A stretch of DNA of 64,000 nt from Bin87 sp965115825. Lineage in GTDB: Bacteria > Chloroflexota > Dehalococcoidia > Lucifugimonadales > UBA3495. A program made the translations under genes and the position numbers. Positions 16,568-24,960 of the stretch are shown piece by piece (within the stretch, counting starts at the first letter, position 1; each line of letters begins with the position of its first letter). Location: the NCBI GenBank assembly GCA_965115825.1, contig OZ220464.1:3162001-3226000 (forward strand), in the 5' to 3' direction. Below the pieces are notes generated by a model. The model worked only from the letters and a program-made list of their open reading frames with translations. It was not told where the DNA came from and searched no databases.

Positions 16568-17971
16568 GTGGGAAACGATATTTTAGCGACTCTGCTGCCG
16601 GTTGCCGGCTGGGAGCCGCAGAGGGCGAAAGAGGTTGAATTTTCCGGCGGCAAGGATCCAATACTGCCGACGCCGTTCCGAATTGGAGAGGCGGCAGCGG
16701 CCAGTCTGGCCGCGGTGGGACTGGCCGTTTCCGACCTGTGGGAGCTGCGGGCGGGACGGCGGCAAGAAATCGGCGTTGACGCCCGGCGTGCCACTGCATC
16801 GTTGCGCAGCAGCCGCTACTTGACCCTGAACGGCACGCCGGCCGGCGGTGAGCGGCCTTCGGTGATGGGAGTGTACCCAGCAAAAAACGGGCGATGGAGC
16901 TATCTGCACTGCAATTTCCCCAACCACAGGGACGCCGCTCTCAGAGTGCTGGGAGTGGAAGAAGACCGGGAAGTGGTGCGGCGGGCGGTGGCGCAATGGG
17001 ACGCTCTGGAACTGGAGGAGGCAATCATCGCGGCTGATGGAGCTGGCGGAATGGTTCGCTCCATGGTGGAGTGGGCGCAGCATCCGCAGGCCGCCGCGGT
17101 GGCATCGCTGCCGCTGATGGAGATTGAGCGCATCGGGGATGCTGCGCCGGAACCGCTTCCGGATGGAGACAGACCACTATCGGGAATACGGGTACTGGAC
17201 TTAACCCGGGTGCTGGCCGGGCCAAGCTGCGCCCGCACTCTGGCGGAACACGGGGCGGACGTGATGAAAGTGAGCGCCAGCCACCTGCCCAGCAGCCGGT
17301 CACAGGAATACGACACCGGGCACGGCAAGCTATCGACTTTTCTGGACTTGCGCGAAGCCGAAGACATCGCAACGTTGCGGAAACTGGCCAGCGAGGGAGA
17401 CGTTTTCTCTCAAGGATACCGCCCGGGGACGCTGGCGCAACGGGGTCTGTCGCCGGAAGACTTGGCTAAGCTGCGACCGGGCATAGTGTACGTGTCGCTG
17501 TCGGCTTTTGGCCGCGTGGGGCCCTGGGCCGGACGACGCGGCTTTGACACGGTGGTGCAGACGGTCAGCGGGATGACGGATCGGCAGGGACAGCTGTTTC
17601 CCGGCGCAGAGCCGGGGCCGCAGTTTTATCCGGTTTCGGCCATTGACTACCTGACCGGGTACTTGATGGCGTTCGGCGCGATGCTGGCGCTGGGTCGGCG
17701 AGCCAGAGAGGGCGGCAGCTGGCTAGTGCGAATCTCGCTGGCGCAGGTGGGCAAGTGGCTGGTGGAACAGGGGCAGGTTCCGGAGGCGGAGCTGCGGGAC
17801 GTACCGGCGGAGTTTGAGGCCGGGGAAATCGCAAGCTGGCTAACGACCAGCGACATCCCAGAGGGTCGTTTGGCGCATCTGTCGCCAACGCTAAAACTGT
17901 CTGAAACGCAGCCTTACTGGGCTAGGCCGACGGTTCCGTTGGGTTACCACGAGCCGGTTTGGCCGAAGTGA
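16568..17971 (+). CDS. Family III CoA transferase (CaiB/BaiF type)
   Basis: 467 residues. The central and C-terminal part carries the family III features: GIRVLDLTRVLAGPSCARTLAEHGADVMKV for CoA binding, LDLR, GYRPGTLAQRGLSPEDLAKLRPGIVYVSLSAFG, and a likely catalytic Asp in PVSAIDYLTGYLMAFG. The first 190 residues look like a degenerate extra copy of part of the fold rather than the usual N-terminus. The start is GTG at 16568 with AGGGAG about 9 nt upstream. Such enzymes move CoA between carboxylic acids; the substrate here is unknown. It is divergent from the HTTM gene, with a 73-bp shared promoter region. Confidence 0.85.
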   Translation: MGNDILATLLPVAGWEPQRAKEVEFSGGKDPILPTPFRIGEAAAASLAAVGLAVSDLWELRAGRRQEIGVDARRATASLRSSRYLTLNGTPAGGERPSVMGVYPAKNGRWSYLHCNFPNHRDAALRVLGVEEDREVVRRAVAQWDALELEEAIIAADGAGGMVRSMVEWAQHPQAAAVASLPLMEIERIGDAAPEPLPDGDRPLSGIRVLDLTRVLAGPSCARTLAEHGADVMKVSASHLPSSRSQEYDTGHGKLSTFLDLREAEDIATLRKLASEGDVFSQGYRPGTLAQRGLSPEDLAKLRPGIVYVSLSAFGRVGPWAGRRGFDTVVQTVSGMTDRQGQLFPGAEPGPQFYPVSAIDYLTGYLMAFGAMLALGRRAREGGSWLVRISLAQVGKWLVEQGQVPEAELRDVPAEFEAGEIASWLTTSDIPEGRLAHLSPTLKLSETQPYWARPTVPLGYHEPVWPK

Positions 17972-18064
17972 AGGCCATCCCAGACGTGCCGGGGCCTTTT
18001 CGGGTTTGCGCTCACTGTCCTGAAACGCGCCGGTGTTCTCAGTGCTGGCGCGCCGTAGGGATGG

Positions 18065-19018
18065 CTACATGAACAGCTCACCTACGGAGCGGCCCTCGTG
18101 GATGCGCTTGATGGCTTCACCGAGGAGAGGGGCGACGGAGAGGACGGTGAGGTTGCGAACTTTCTGTTCAGAGGTGAGGGGTACGGAGTCGGTGACGACT
18201 ACTTCGGTGAAGGCGCTTTCACTGAGTAGGCGCGGCGCGGCGGGAGAAAAGACGGGGTGGGTAGCGCAGCAATAGACTTCGGTAACCCCGGCGTCGAGCA
18301 GGGCATTGGCGGCGTTAACGATGGTGCCGCCGGTGAGGATTTCGTCGTCGAAGGTGAGGGCCCGCTTGCCTTTGACGTCGCCGATAACGTTGAGGGTTTC
18401 GGAGCGATCGTTGTTGCCGGTGCGTCGCTTTTCGATGACCGCGACGGGGACGCCCAGGCGCTCAGCCATATCGCGCGCGCGTTTGCTTATGCCGAAGTCA
18501 ACGGCGACCAGCACCAAGTCGTCGAGGCCTTTCTCGACGAAGTAGTTGGACAGAATGGGTTCGGCGGTAAGTTCGTCAACCGGAATGTTGAAGAAGCCTT
18601 GAATCTGGCCGGCGTGGAGGTCAAGGGTGAGGACGCGGTCGGCGCCGGCGGTGGAGATGAGGTCGGCGACCAAGCGGGCAGTAATGGGGACCCGAGGCTG
18701 GTCTTTTTTGTCGGTGCGGCCATAGCCATAGTAGGAAATGACGGCAGTGATGCGGCCCGCCGACGCCCGCTTGCAGGCGTCAATCATTATCAGCATCTCC
18801 ATGAGGTTGTCGTTGGCGGGGGCCATGGTGGGCTGGACGATGAAAACGTCGCGCTCGCGGATGTTCTCGTGTATGCGAACGAAGGTGTTGTCGTTGGCGA
18901 ACTTAAACGCTTCGCTCTGCCCCAAGGGGATGCCGAGGTAACGGCAAACGTCCTCGGCGAGTTGGGGGTGGGCATTGCCTGAAAACACCTTCAGTTCGGT
19001 TTCGTTGAGCACGGACAT
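18065..19018 (-). CDS. prs: Ribose-phosphate pyrophosphokinase
   Basis: 317 residues, the normal length. Prs makes PRPP from ribose 5-phosphate and ATP for nucleotide, His, Trp and NAD synthesis. Visible motifs are KVFSGNAHPQLAEDVCRYLG at the start, ATP-site DRVLTLDLHAGQIQGFF, the flexible-loop region EKRRTGNNDRSE, and the PRPP loop FDDEILTGGTI. The latter reads EILTGGT where many homologues have MIDTGGT. It is monocistronic and divergent from lepB. No terminator is obvious between it and the convergent CoA-transferase gene. Confidence 0.96.
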   Translation of the reverse strand: MSVLNETELKVFSGNAHPQLAEDVCRYLGIPLGQSEAFKFANDNTFVRIHENIRERDVFIVQPTMAPANDNLMEMLIMIDACKRASAGRITAVISYYGYGRTDKKDQPRVPITARLVADLISTAGADRVLTLDLHAGQIQGFFNIPVDELTAEPILSNYFVEKGLDDLVLVAVDFGISKRARDMAERLGVPVAVIEKRRTGNNDRSETLNVIGDVKGKRALTFDDEILTGGTIVNAANALLDAGVTEVYCCATHPVFSPAAPRLLSESAFTEVVVTDSVPLTSEQKVRNLTVLSVAPLLGEAIKRIHEGRSVGELFM

Positions 19019-19170
19019 AGGGCCACCTTTGCGTGAATACGGTACGTCAGGTATGGTAGGGTGTGATGGGCCGTCCGCTTGGCCAGCCGGCCGACGAGCG
19101 GAGGTCAGACGGGAGGGTAATGGTAAATCGGCGGCGGACGCTAGTCAACGAAGTTTGGTAAAATGGGGTA

Positions 19171-19752
19171 ATGAAGGAAACGGGCTGGGTTAAGGAAATG
19201 GTGGAAGCCGCCATCATCGGGGTGGTGATATTCATCGCCATCCAGACGGCGTTGGTGAACTTTCGCGTGGAAGGGTCGAGTATGCAGCCAACGCTGATGC
19301 CCGGCCACTACCTCATGGTGAACAAGCTCACGTACTTCCAGCTGGACACCGAGCGGCTGGGCATGATTATCCCATTCTGGCAGCCAGCGGAGCCTGGCGA
19401 GATGTACCTGGGACGAGCGCCCCGGCGCGGCGACGTGGTGGTGTTTGATTACCCGGAAGACCGACGCCGTCAGTTTGTAAAGCGCATCATCGGAGAGCCG
19501 GGGGATCAGGTAGCTATTGACGCCGGGCGGGTAAGCGTCAACGGGGCGCCCCTCAGCGAGCCGTACCTGACTGACAGAGGCGACAGCTCCATGCACACGG
19601 TAACGCTGGAAGAGGACGAGTACTTTGTGATGGGAGACAACCGAATGGGCAGCCAGGATTCGCGGCACTGGGGCCCGCTGCCGGAGGATCACGTGATTGG
19701 CAAGGTATGGGTCATTTACTGGCCACGGTCAGCGTGGGGCCTGCCGCAGTAG
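19171..19752 (+). CDS. lepB: Signal peptidase I
   Basis: 193 residues with one N-terminal membrane helix (about 11-30) and the S26 catalytic domain outside. The nucleophile Ser is in SSMQPTL (Ser 37) and the general base Lys in FVKRIIGEPGD (Lys 104); the box MGDNRMGSQDSRHWGP is intact. It removes signal peptides from exported proteins such as the many secreted proteins in this window. Compact size is usual for Gram-positive and Chloroflexota enzymes. A hairpin terminator follows 40 bp after the stop. Confidence 0.96.
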   Translation: MKETGWVKEMVEAAIIGVVIFIAIQTALVNFRVEGSSMQPTLMPGHYLMVNKLTYFQLDTERLGMIIPFWQPAEPGEMYLGRAPRRGDVVVFDYPEDRRRQFVKRIIGEPGDQVAIDAGRVSVNGAPLSEPYLTDRGDSSMHTVTLEEDEYFVMGDNRMGSQDSRHWGPLPEDHVIGKVWVIYWPRSAWGLPQ

Positions 19753-19791
19753 GTTATCTGACGATAGGACAGTGGCATCATCGTACATGAG

Positions 19792-19824
19792 AGATAGGGG
19801 CAACCGCAAAGGTTGCCCCTATCT
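19792..19824 (+). terminator. Rho-independent terminator after lepB
   Basis: 14-bp perfect stem AGATAGGGGCAACC / GGTTGCCCCTATCT with a 5-nt GCAAA loop, followed by TTGTAA. Confidence 0.85.
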
Positions 19825-19881
19825 TTGTAATTCAGGGTAGCGCAAGCTGATTAGGCCGGCAAACCCATTTGGACGCGCTGG

Positions 19882-21054
19882 CTAACTGAGACCCGTTGCC
19901 CGCGCTTGTGAAACGATGTAGTTAATCGCCTTGACCATTTCCTGAGCGCGTGGGATGGGAGTAGTACCCCCTGAGGTAACCACGCCCGCATCGACTAGCA
20001 ATGCGCCTTCGCCATCTGCTTTCCCCGGCGTCAGCAATTCTTGCCGAATGAATTCAGCCAATGGTTTCCAATCAGCGCCGTCTTTAGTCCATTCGTAGTA
20101 GCAGCCGGCGAAAATGCGAATCACCGAAGCGTTGAACGCGAATGTCGTGGGGCGTAGCTTTGGAATCTCGGAATTGTCGGTTTCCCCGGCGATCAGGTCG
20201 TCGTATTCTTTCCTAGCGGCGGGTAGGAAGTCGTCCGCCCACATCAGGCACCGATCATACAAGGAGTCCAAGTCCAGCATATGACCGTCGTTGCGTTCTC
20301 TGCTGACGCGGCCATTGTAGCCAACATCCAACGTCTTCAGTATCGCCGCCAACTGATTGATGGCGACTATACACTCGCCAGCCCGGCGAACTGTGGTGCG
20401 ATCCATCTCAACGCGCCCAGTGAACAGATTGCTGTTCTCAGAAAGCCACATCGCAGCCAAGTTGAAGGCATTGCGTTCGTCGAATCGAGTAACGGTGTTG
20501 CTTTCGATCGGTTTCGTCTTTGAAGCGTCAACGAACATTTGACGCAATGCTCTGATGTCTTCTTCAATATAGAGAACGACCGGGAGAGAGGATTGCCTAA
20601 GAGCGGCCAGTTGATCGGAGCGTCGCTCATCGTTTGTCAGATCTAACAGTACATCGGCAATTGCACGGCGACGATGCTGACCGTCAAAGATCTTCATCGT
20701 GCTGTTCCTGGCGGTCAGGATACGCAATTCTCCGAAATTGTCGTTGGCCCGGTCGTTTTCGTCCGTGTAAGGTACGAACTCTACCGCGTCTGGAGCAATT
20801 CCAAGCAACAACGCGCCAAGCAGCCAGTTTGTCCGCTCACTCTCCAAGTATCTTTGGATGCCCTCGGCATGGCTTGGCGTCAGACGGCGGTTGACGTCTT
20901 TCATCACTTCCTCGTCGATCCGCTGCGGTAGCAAACCGTCGAGCGTTGCCAAATCAAGAGCGAACGAATATACGTCTCGTTCGCCTTGGCGGAAGCGGTG
21001 CGCTGGAACTCGCAGGCTATACTGGCTGCGGATGGTCGGCACTGTAAGCGTCAT
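19882..21054 (-). CDS. DGQHR-domain protein, DndB-like
   Basis: 390 residues. The hallmark DGQHR is at 124-128 (MKIFDGQHRRRAI). The N-terminal part (RIDEEVMKDVNRRLTPSHAEGIQRYLE) and the later segment VDASKTKPIESNTVTRFDERNAFN match the DndB / DGQHR family, whose best-known member is a regulator in phosphorothioation (dnd) loci. Here there is no dndC, dndD or dndE nearby; the gene stands alone between lepB and the ribosomal operon. A symmetric palindrome overlaps its promoter (21066-21099), which suggests autoregulation. It may be an orphan regulator or a stand-alone defence or nucleic-acid-binding protein. The downstream end has no strong terminator on this strand. Confidence 0.82.
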   Translation of the reverse strand: MTLTVPTIRSQYSLRVPAHRFRQGERDVYSFALDLATLDGLLPQRIDEEVMKDVNRRLTPSHAEGIQRYLESERTNWLLGALLLGIAPDAVEFVPYTDENDRANDNFGELRILTARNSTMKIFDGQHRRRAIADVLLDLTNDERRSDQLAALRQSSLPVVLYIEEDIRALRQMFVDASKTKPIESNTVTRFDERNAFNLAAMWLSENSNLFTGRVEMDRTTVRRAGECIVAINQLAAILKTLDVGYNGRVSRERNDGHMLDLDSLYDRCLMWADDFLPAARKEYDDLIAGETDNSEIPKLRPTTFAFNASVIRIFAGCYYEWTKDGADWKPLAEFIRQELLTPGKADGEGALLVDAGVVTSGGTTPIPRAQEMVKAINYIVSQARATGLS

Positions 21055-21065
21055 TTTGAACCTCG

Positions 21066-21114
21066 CAACGTGTTATTTAATTTACAAAATAACACGTTGT
21101 CATTGGGATGTCAA
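21066..21114 (-). promoter_or_regulatory. Promoter with overlapping palindromic operator of the DGQHR gene
   Basis: On the minus strand TTGACA (21109-21114), 17-bp spacer, TATTTT (21086-21091). A 13-bp perfect inverted repeat, CAACGTGTTATTT at 21066-21078 and its complement at 21087-21099 with 8 bp between, covers the -10 box and the predicted start site, 12 bp before the ATG. A dimeric repressor bound there would block transcription. Confidence 0.72.
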
Positions 21115-21124
21115 GCGATAAAGG

Positions 21125-21152
21125 AGAGGGGCGGCCATTTGACCGCCCCTCT
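21125..21152 (-). terminator. Terminator of the minus-strand EthD/ribosomal unit
   Basis: 10-bp stem AGAGGGGCGG / CCGCCCCTCT with an 8-nt loop, 23 bp after the stop codon of the EthD-like gene. Strong GC stem; on the minus strand only a short run follows. Confidence 0.65.
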
Positions 21153-21174
21153 TTAGCATATGGGGACATTCCTG

Positions 21175-21489
21175 CTAGGCAATCAGCTCGCTGATTAGAA
21201 ACCGGGGTTCGATGTCGGTGAAGTTGGGTACGTCGCCGACCAGCTCGCGCCCGTGGGTTTTGAAACCTTCGTGCACGCCGTCGACGTCGTTGAAGAACAG
21301 ATAGCCGACGGCGGTGTACATCGGCGGCGCGTTGGGGTCAGTGTCTGAAATGCCCCGCTCTACGTTGTAGTAGCGCATCCCGAAGGGGGTAAGGCGCTCC
21401 TGCACCAGGGGCATATGGACGTTGACGTAGTAGTCAAAGTCGAAGGACTTGCCGGCTTCGTTGCCGTAGAAGACGGTTACTTTAATCAC
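21175..21489 (-). CDS. EthD-family protein
   Basis: 104 residues of the dimeric alpha/beta-barrel EthD fold. Typical features are the start MIKVTVFYGNEAGKSFDFDYY, the HMPLVQERL segment and the later FNDVDGVHEGFKTHG. EthD was named from the ethyl-tert-butyl-ether cluster but most members have no known reaction. It follows rplL by 71 bp on the same strand and could be read from the ribosomal operon; a terminator follows it. Confidence 0.85.
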   Translation of the reverse strand: MIKVTVFYGNEAGKSFDFDYYVNVHMPLVQERLTPFGMRYYNVERGISDTDPNAPPMYTAVGYLFFNDVDGVHEGFKTHGRELVGDVPNFTDIEPRFLISELIA

Positions 21490-21560
21490 GATGTATCGCT
21501 CCTATGGTGTCCTGGTTCCCGCCTTCCGGGCAACGAAACGAGCTGCATTGCGCCGGGCAG

Positions 21561-21949
21561 CTACGCAACCTGCACGGTGGCGCCGGCTTCTTCCAATTTG
21601 CCTTTGATGCTGTCGGCTTCGTCCTTGTTGATGCCTTCCTTGACGCGGGCAGGAGCGGACTCGACGAGTTCCTTGGCTTCGCGCAGGCCGAGGTCAGTAA
21701 CTTCTCGGACAGCCTTGATGACATTAATCTTGTTGGCGCCGAAGTCGGCCAAGGTGATGGTGAACTCGGTCTGTTCTTCGGCTGCGGACGGGGCATCGTC
21801 GGTAACTACGCCAGCGGCGGGCGCGGCGGCTACGGCGACGGGCGCGGCGGCGAGACGCCGAACTCTTCTTCAATGGCCTTGACCAAATCGGCCAAGTCCA
21901 TCACGCTCATGTTCTTGATTGCATCCAGAACTTCCTGATTCACTGCCAT
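21561..21949 (-). CDS. rplL: 50S ribosomal protein L7/L12, frameshifted in this sequence
   Basis: Both halves of L7/L12 are present but in different frames. The N-terminal dimerisation domain MAVNQEVLDAIKNMS through KAIEEEFGVS starts at 21949 and runs to a stop at 21830. The C-terminal domain (TEFTITLADFGANKINVIKAV to the end at 21561) is in another frame. One missing base in the GC-rich stretch at about 21835-21853 (the Ala-rich hinge) explains this; with it restored the protein is about 129 residues with hinge AAAPVAVAAAPAAG. L7/L12 is the factor-binding stalk and is nearly indispensable, so a sequencing or assembly error is more likely than a dead gene. Confidence 0.9.
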
Positions 21950-22026
21950 GGTTGATGCCTCCTGATGGCTTGCTGATTCTGCGCTCTCGTCGTGGGAGAG
22001 GTTGGGTGAGGGTGTCCGTTAGGTTG

Positions 22027-22563
22027 CTACTCCGCTGCCTCAGCGGGCTGTAGCTGGTCAATGCGCGCTTGCAAGGCGTAAGCCAAGCTGCTGATGGTAC
22101 CGTTGAGCACACTGGCCAAAGCGTACAGGGGCGCCTGCATATTGCCCAGCAGCTGTGCAACGAGCGTCGGATGCGGCGGCAGATTGGCCAAGCGGATTAC
22201 GGCCTCGGGGGATAGGGCGTCGCCGCGATTGACCACTGCGCCGTGGATGGCCAGGATGCCGTCGGCGTTGGCGGCGTCGTTGACAGCTTTGGCGACGGTA
22301 GCGGCGTCATGATAGCCGAGGGCAATGGCGGTCTGGCCGGAGATGACGTCCTTGAGTTGGGGAACGTCGGCGGCGTCGGCGGCCAGGGCCAGCAGGTTGT
22401 TTTTGACGACGATGAACTCGACGCCGCCATCTCGCAGTCGGCGTCGGAGGTTCACCATCCGGTTCACGCCGATGCCGGAGTATCCGGTTGAGACAACAAT
22501 GGAGCAGTTCTCCAGTTTCTCGCGCAGTTCGGCTACCCGGTCAACTTTAGCCTGGGTTGGCAA
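22027..22563 (-). CDS. rplJ: 50S ribosomal protein L10 (TTG start)
   Basis: 178 residues. L10 is the base of the L7/L12 stalk. The start is the TTG at 22563 (TTG CCA ACC CAG), because GGAGGA lies 6-11 nt upstream and the sequence PTQAKVDRVAELREKL then aligns with other L10 proteins; a longer frame to 22632 would run through the terminator-like leader. VVSTGYSGIGVNRMVNLRRRLRDGGVEFIVVKNN is the conserved RNA-binding region. The C-terminal helix (NGTISSLAYALQARIDQ) binds L7/L12 dimers. It precedes rplL by 77 bp. Confidence 0.93.
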   Translation of the reverse strand: MPTQAKVDRVAELREKLENCSIVVSTGYSGIGVNRMVNLRRRLRDGGVEFIVVKNNLLALAADAADVPQLKDVISGQTAIALGYHDAATVAKAVNDAANADGILAIHGAVVNRGDALSPEAVIRLANLPPHPTLVAQLLGNMQAPLYALASVLNGTISSLAYALQARIDQLQPAEAAE

Positions 22564-22580
22564 TGTCTTCCTCCATATCA

Positions 22581-22616
22581 AAGAAAATCCCGCGCCACGG
22601 AGACTTGAGGCGCGGG
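22581..22616 (-). promoter_or_regulatory. Terminator-like attenuator in the rplJ leader (putative L10 leader)
   Basis: The 265 bases between rplA and rplJ are longer than the other gaps of the operon. On the minus strand they end with CCCGCGCC, a 12-nt loop, GGCGCGGG (22589-22616), then ATTTTCTTT, directly before the SD of rplJ. This is an intrinsic terminator in front of a gene known to be controlled by the L10(L12)4 complex, so an attenuating L10 leader is likely. I cannot verify the kink-turn consensus by eye. Confidence 0.6.
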
Positions 22617-22828
22617 TTGACGAAGCGGCCAAGCCTGCATCGTATCGGGTTCCCGTCGTTTCGCCTCGGCGGGCGGCTTTGGCGCCATTATCCCGAAGGT
22701 GTCGGGGCCCGCTGTCTCAAGCGCTATGTTGGCTATTCGGTTGTAAGGTAAGCCTACCACCTGGGCGGAGGAAAGGCAAGACGCCTTATCCTATCCTGCC
22801 ATTCCCGGGCAGAAGAGAATGCGGAAAG

Positions 22829-23542
22829 CTATTCCGGCCGCAGCGCCTGCAACGTTGGCACGTCCACTGAGATGCCGGGGCCCATGGAGGAGGTGATGTA
22901 TGCTGACTTGATGAATGCGCCTTTCACAGCGTCGGGGCGTTCGCGCATCACGGAATCCATGAACACGGTGAGGTTTTCCATCAGGATGTCTGTCTCAAAG
23001 GACGACTTGCCGAACTGGCCGTGGATGATGGCGGTGCGGTCGGTACGGAACTCCAAGCGTCCGGCTTTGGATTCCTGGATGACGCGGGGCAGGTCGCGAG
23101 CCGGCACCAGTGTGCCGGTGCGGGGATTAGGCATGAGGCCCCGGCGACCGAGGATGCGCCCCAGGCGCCCAATCTTGGACATTACCTCGGGAATTGCCAA
23201 GCCTACGTCGAACTCCAGCCAGCCGCCTTCAATCCGGGCGACAAGGTCGTCGTCGCCTACGTAGTCGGCGCCCGCCTGGCGGGCAATGTCGGCGGCTTCA
23301 CCGTTGGCGAACACCAGGACTCTTACTTGCTTGCCCAAGCCATGGGGCAAGACGGTTACGCCCCGCACCTGCTGCTCAGCGTGGCGCACGTCGGCGTTGG
23401 TGCGTAGATGTACTTCCATAGTTTCGTCAAACTTGGCGGTGGAAAGCTCCTTCACCAGGTCTATGGCTTCGCGGGGCTGATATACGGCGTCTTCCGGCAC
23501 GCGCTCAGCGACGGAGTTGTAACGGCGGCTGTGCTTGGGCAT
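22829..23542 (-). CDS. rplA: 50S ribosomal protein L1
   Basis: 237 residues, normal length. L1 forms the mobile stalk near the E site and can act as a translational repressor. Conserved parts are AIDLVKELSTAKFDETMEVHLR, the interdomain loop KIGRLGRILGRRGLMPNPRTGT, and the final FIKSAYITSSMGPGISVD. It lies 12 bp after rplK on the same strand. Confidence 0.96.
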   Translation of the reverse strand: MPKHSRRYNSVAERVPEDAVYQPREAIDLVKELSTAKFDETMEVHLRTNADVRHAEQQVRGVTVLPHGLGKQVRVLVFANGEAADIARQAGADYVGDDDLVARIEGGWLEFDVGLAIPEVMSKIGRLGRILGRRGLMPNPRTGTLVPARDLPRVIQESKAGRLEFRTDRTAIIHGQFGKSSFETDILMENLTVFMDSVMRERPDAVKGAFIKSAYITSSMGPGISVDVPTLQALRPE

Positions 23543-23554
23543 TGTGCTGCGCTC

Positions 23555-23998
23555 CTACTGGTCTTCCTGATCTCCGTCCGCTACGGCGATGCCCATGCTG
23601 CGGGCAGTGCCGGCGATGATATTCATGGCCTGCTCGACGGAGTTGGCGTTGAGGTCTTTCAGTTTCTCTTCGGCGATGCCGCGGAGGACATCGCTGCTGA
23701 TGGCAACCCCGATGGGAGTTCGGGCGTCACCCTGGCCTTTGGCGAGGCCCGCGGCCCGGCGCAGCAGGTCGGAGGCCGGCGGAGTGCGGGTTACAAAGGT
23801 AAAGGAACGATCCTGGTACACGGTCAGATGAACGGGAACGATGGTGCCAGCTTGGCTGCTGGTGCGCTCGTTGTATTCCTTGACGAAAGCCATGATGTTG
23901 ACGCCGTGTTGACCCAGGGCCGGGCCTACCGGCGGAGCGGGCGTAGCCTTGCCCGCTTCCAGCTGCAGCTTGATGACTGCCATTACTTTCTTAGCCAC
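23555..23998 (-). CDS. rplK: 50S ribosomal protein L11
   Basis: 147 residues. L11 binds the GTPase-associated centre of 23S rRNA. The N-terminus MAKKVMAVIKLQLEAGKATP with PPVGPALGQHGVNIMAF is canonical, and the C-terminal RNA-binding domain holds EEKLKDLNANSVEQAMNIIAGTARSMGI. It follows nusG by 24 bp and precedes rplA, the usual order. Confidence 0.96.
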   Translation of the reverse strand: MAKKVMAVIKLQLEAGKATPAPPVGPALGQHGVNIMAFVKEYNERTSSQAGTIVPVHLTVYQDRSFTFVTRTPPASDLLRRAAGLAKGQGDARTPIGVAISSDVLRGIAEEKLKDLNANSVEQAMNIIAGTARSMGIAVADGDQEDQ

Positions 23999-24022
23999 TG
24001 ACGGCCTCCAGAATTTAGAAAA

Positions 24023-24583
24023 TTAAACCTTGTCAACCTGCATGAAGTCGAGCTCAACGGGGGTTTCGCGGCCAAAGACGGAGATGAGGACTTTGACCTG
24101 TCCGCGATGCTCGTCCACTTCTTCGACGCGGCCGAGCATATCGGAGAAGGGCCCCTCGGAGATCCGAACAGTGTCGCCCTGAGCCATGCCAATAACGGCG
24201 CGCGGTTCGCCGGAGGCGACTCTTTGCAGGATGTCGTCAACCTCGCGGTCGTCCAATGGGACGGGGCGAGGCCGGTCGCCGCCTTCCTCTTCAGCGGAGA
24301 TGAAGCCGGTTACGCCGGTGGTGTTGCGCACCAGCAACCAAGCTTCGTCGTCCATAATCATCTGCACCAGGATGTAGCCGGGGAACAGTTTGCGACGTTT
24401 CGCGGTGCGCTCGCCTTTGTTGCGGATGATTTCGTCTTCGGCTGGGACCTCAACGCGCGTGATGCAGTCCAGCATCCCGAAGCTGTGGCGGCGCAGGTCC
24501 AGGTTCTTCTTGACCATATCCTCCTGGCCGGTATAGGTGTGAACGATATACCAGCGCAGGTCGGCGAACGGTTGCATTGTGGT
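24023..24583 (-). CDS. nusG: Transcription termination/antitermination factor NusG
   Basis: 186 residues from the ATG at 24583 (MTTMQPFADLRWYIVHTYTGQED); a second ATG at 24574 is possible. The NGN domain holds WYIVHTYTGQEDMVKKNL and KLFPGYILVQMIMDDEAWLLVRNT, and the KOW domain near the C-terminus holds GDTVRISEGPFSDMLGRVEEVD. NusG contacts the RNA polymerase clamp and, through KOW, Rho or S10. The SD is weak (AGG). The upstream extension of the frame to 24664 is not NusG-like and is left out. Confidence 0.94.
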   Translation of the reverse strand, partial: TTMQPFADLRWYIVHTYTGQEDMVKKNLDLRRHSFGMLDCITRVEVPAEDEIIRNKGERTAKRRKLFPGYILVQMIMDDEAWLLVRNTTGVTGFISAEEEGGDRPRPVPLDDREVDDILQRVASGEPRAVIGMAQGDTVRISEGPFSDMLGRVEEVDEHRGQVKVLISVFGRETPVELDFMQVDKV

Positions 24584-24703
24584 CATAACATGCCTGAATA
24601 AGGATGGATGAGCAGGATGGTGAGGCGGCCGGCACCAAGTCCACAAGGAAGAGCGACAGGCCAACTCTTCCAGGCCGGCAACCAGTGTCGGACGGCCACC
24701 GCG

Positions 24704-24955
24704 CTAGAAGAGGCTGGGGTTGAGGATAACCCGAGTGAAGAGTTCAGCGAAAACCCGGTCCAGCATACCCAGGAAAAACCCCATGGCGACAGCCAGCGCC
24801 AGCACTATGATGGTGAGGCGAGCGGTTTCTTCCTTGCTGGGCCAGACGGATTTGCGCAGCTCGGAAACGGTTTCGCGGAGGAAACCGACCGGGCCGACTC
24901 TCCCCACGGAGCGGGGAGAGAGCGGTGCGGGTCGTCCAGCGGATGCTCTGGCCAA
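24704..24955 (-). CDS. secE: Preprotein translocase subunit SecE
   Basis: 83 residues from a TTG at 24955, or 100 from an ATG at 25006 that would overlap rpmG by 46 nt. I prefer the TTG: GAGG lies about 8 nt upstream and the site follows the rpmG stop by 5 bp. The conserved SecE segment FLRETVSELRKSVWPSKEET precedes the single membrane helix LTIIVLALAVAMGFFLGML. SecE stabilises SecY in the export channel; position between rpmG and nusG is the standard one. Confidence 0.9.
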   Translation of the reverse strand: MARASAGRPAPLSPRSVGRVGPVGFLRETVSELRKSVWPSKEETARLTIIVLALAVAMGFFLGMLDRVFAELFTRVILNPSLF

Positions 24956-24960
24956 GGGAT

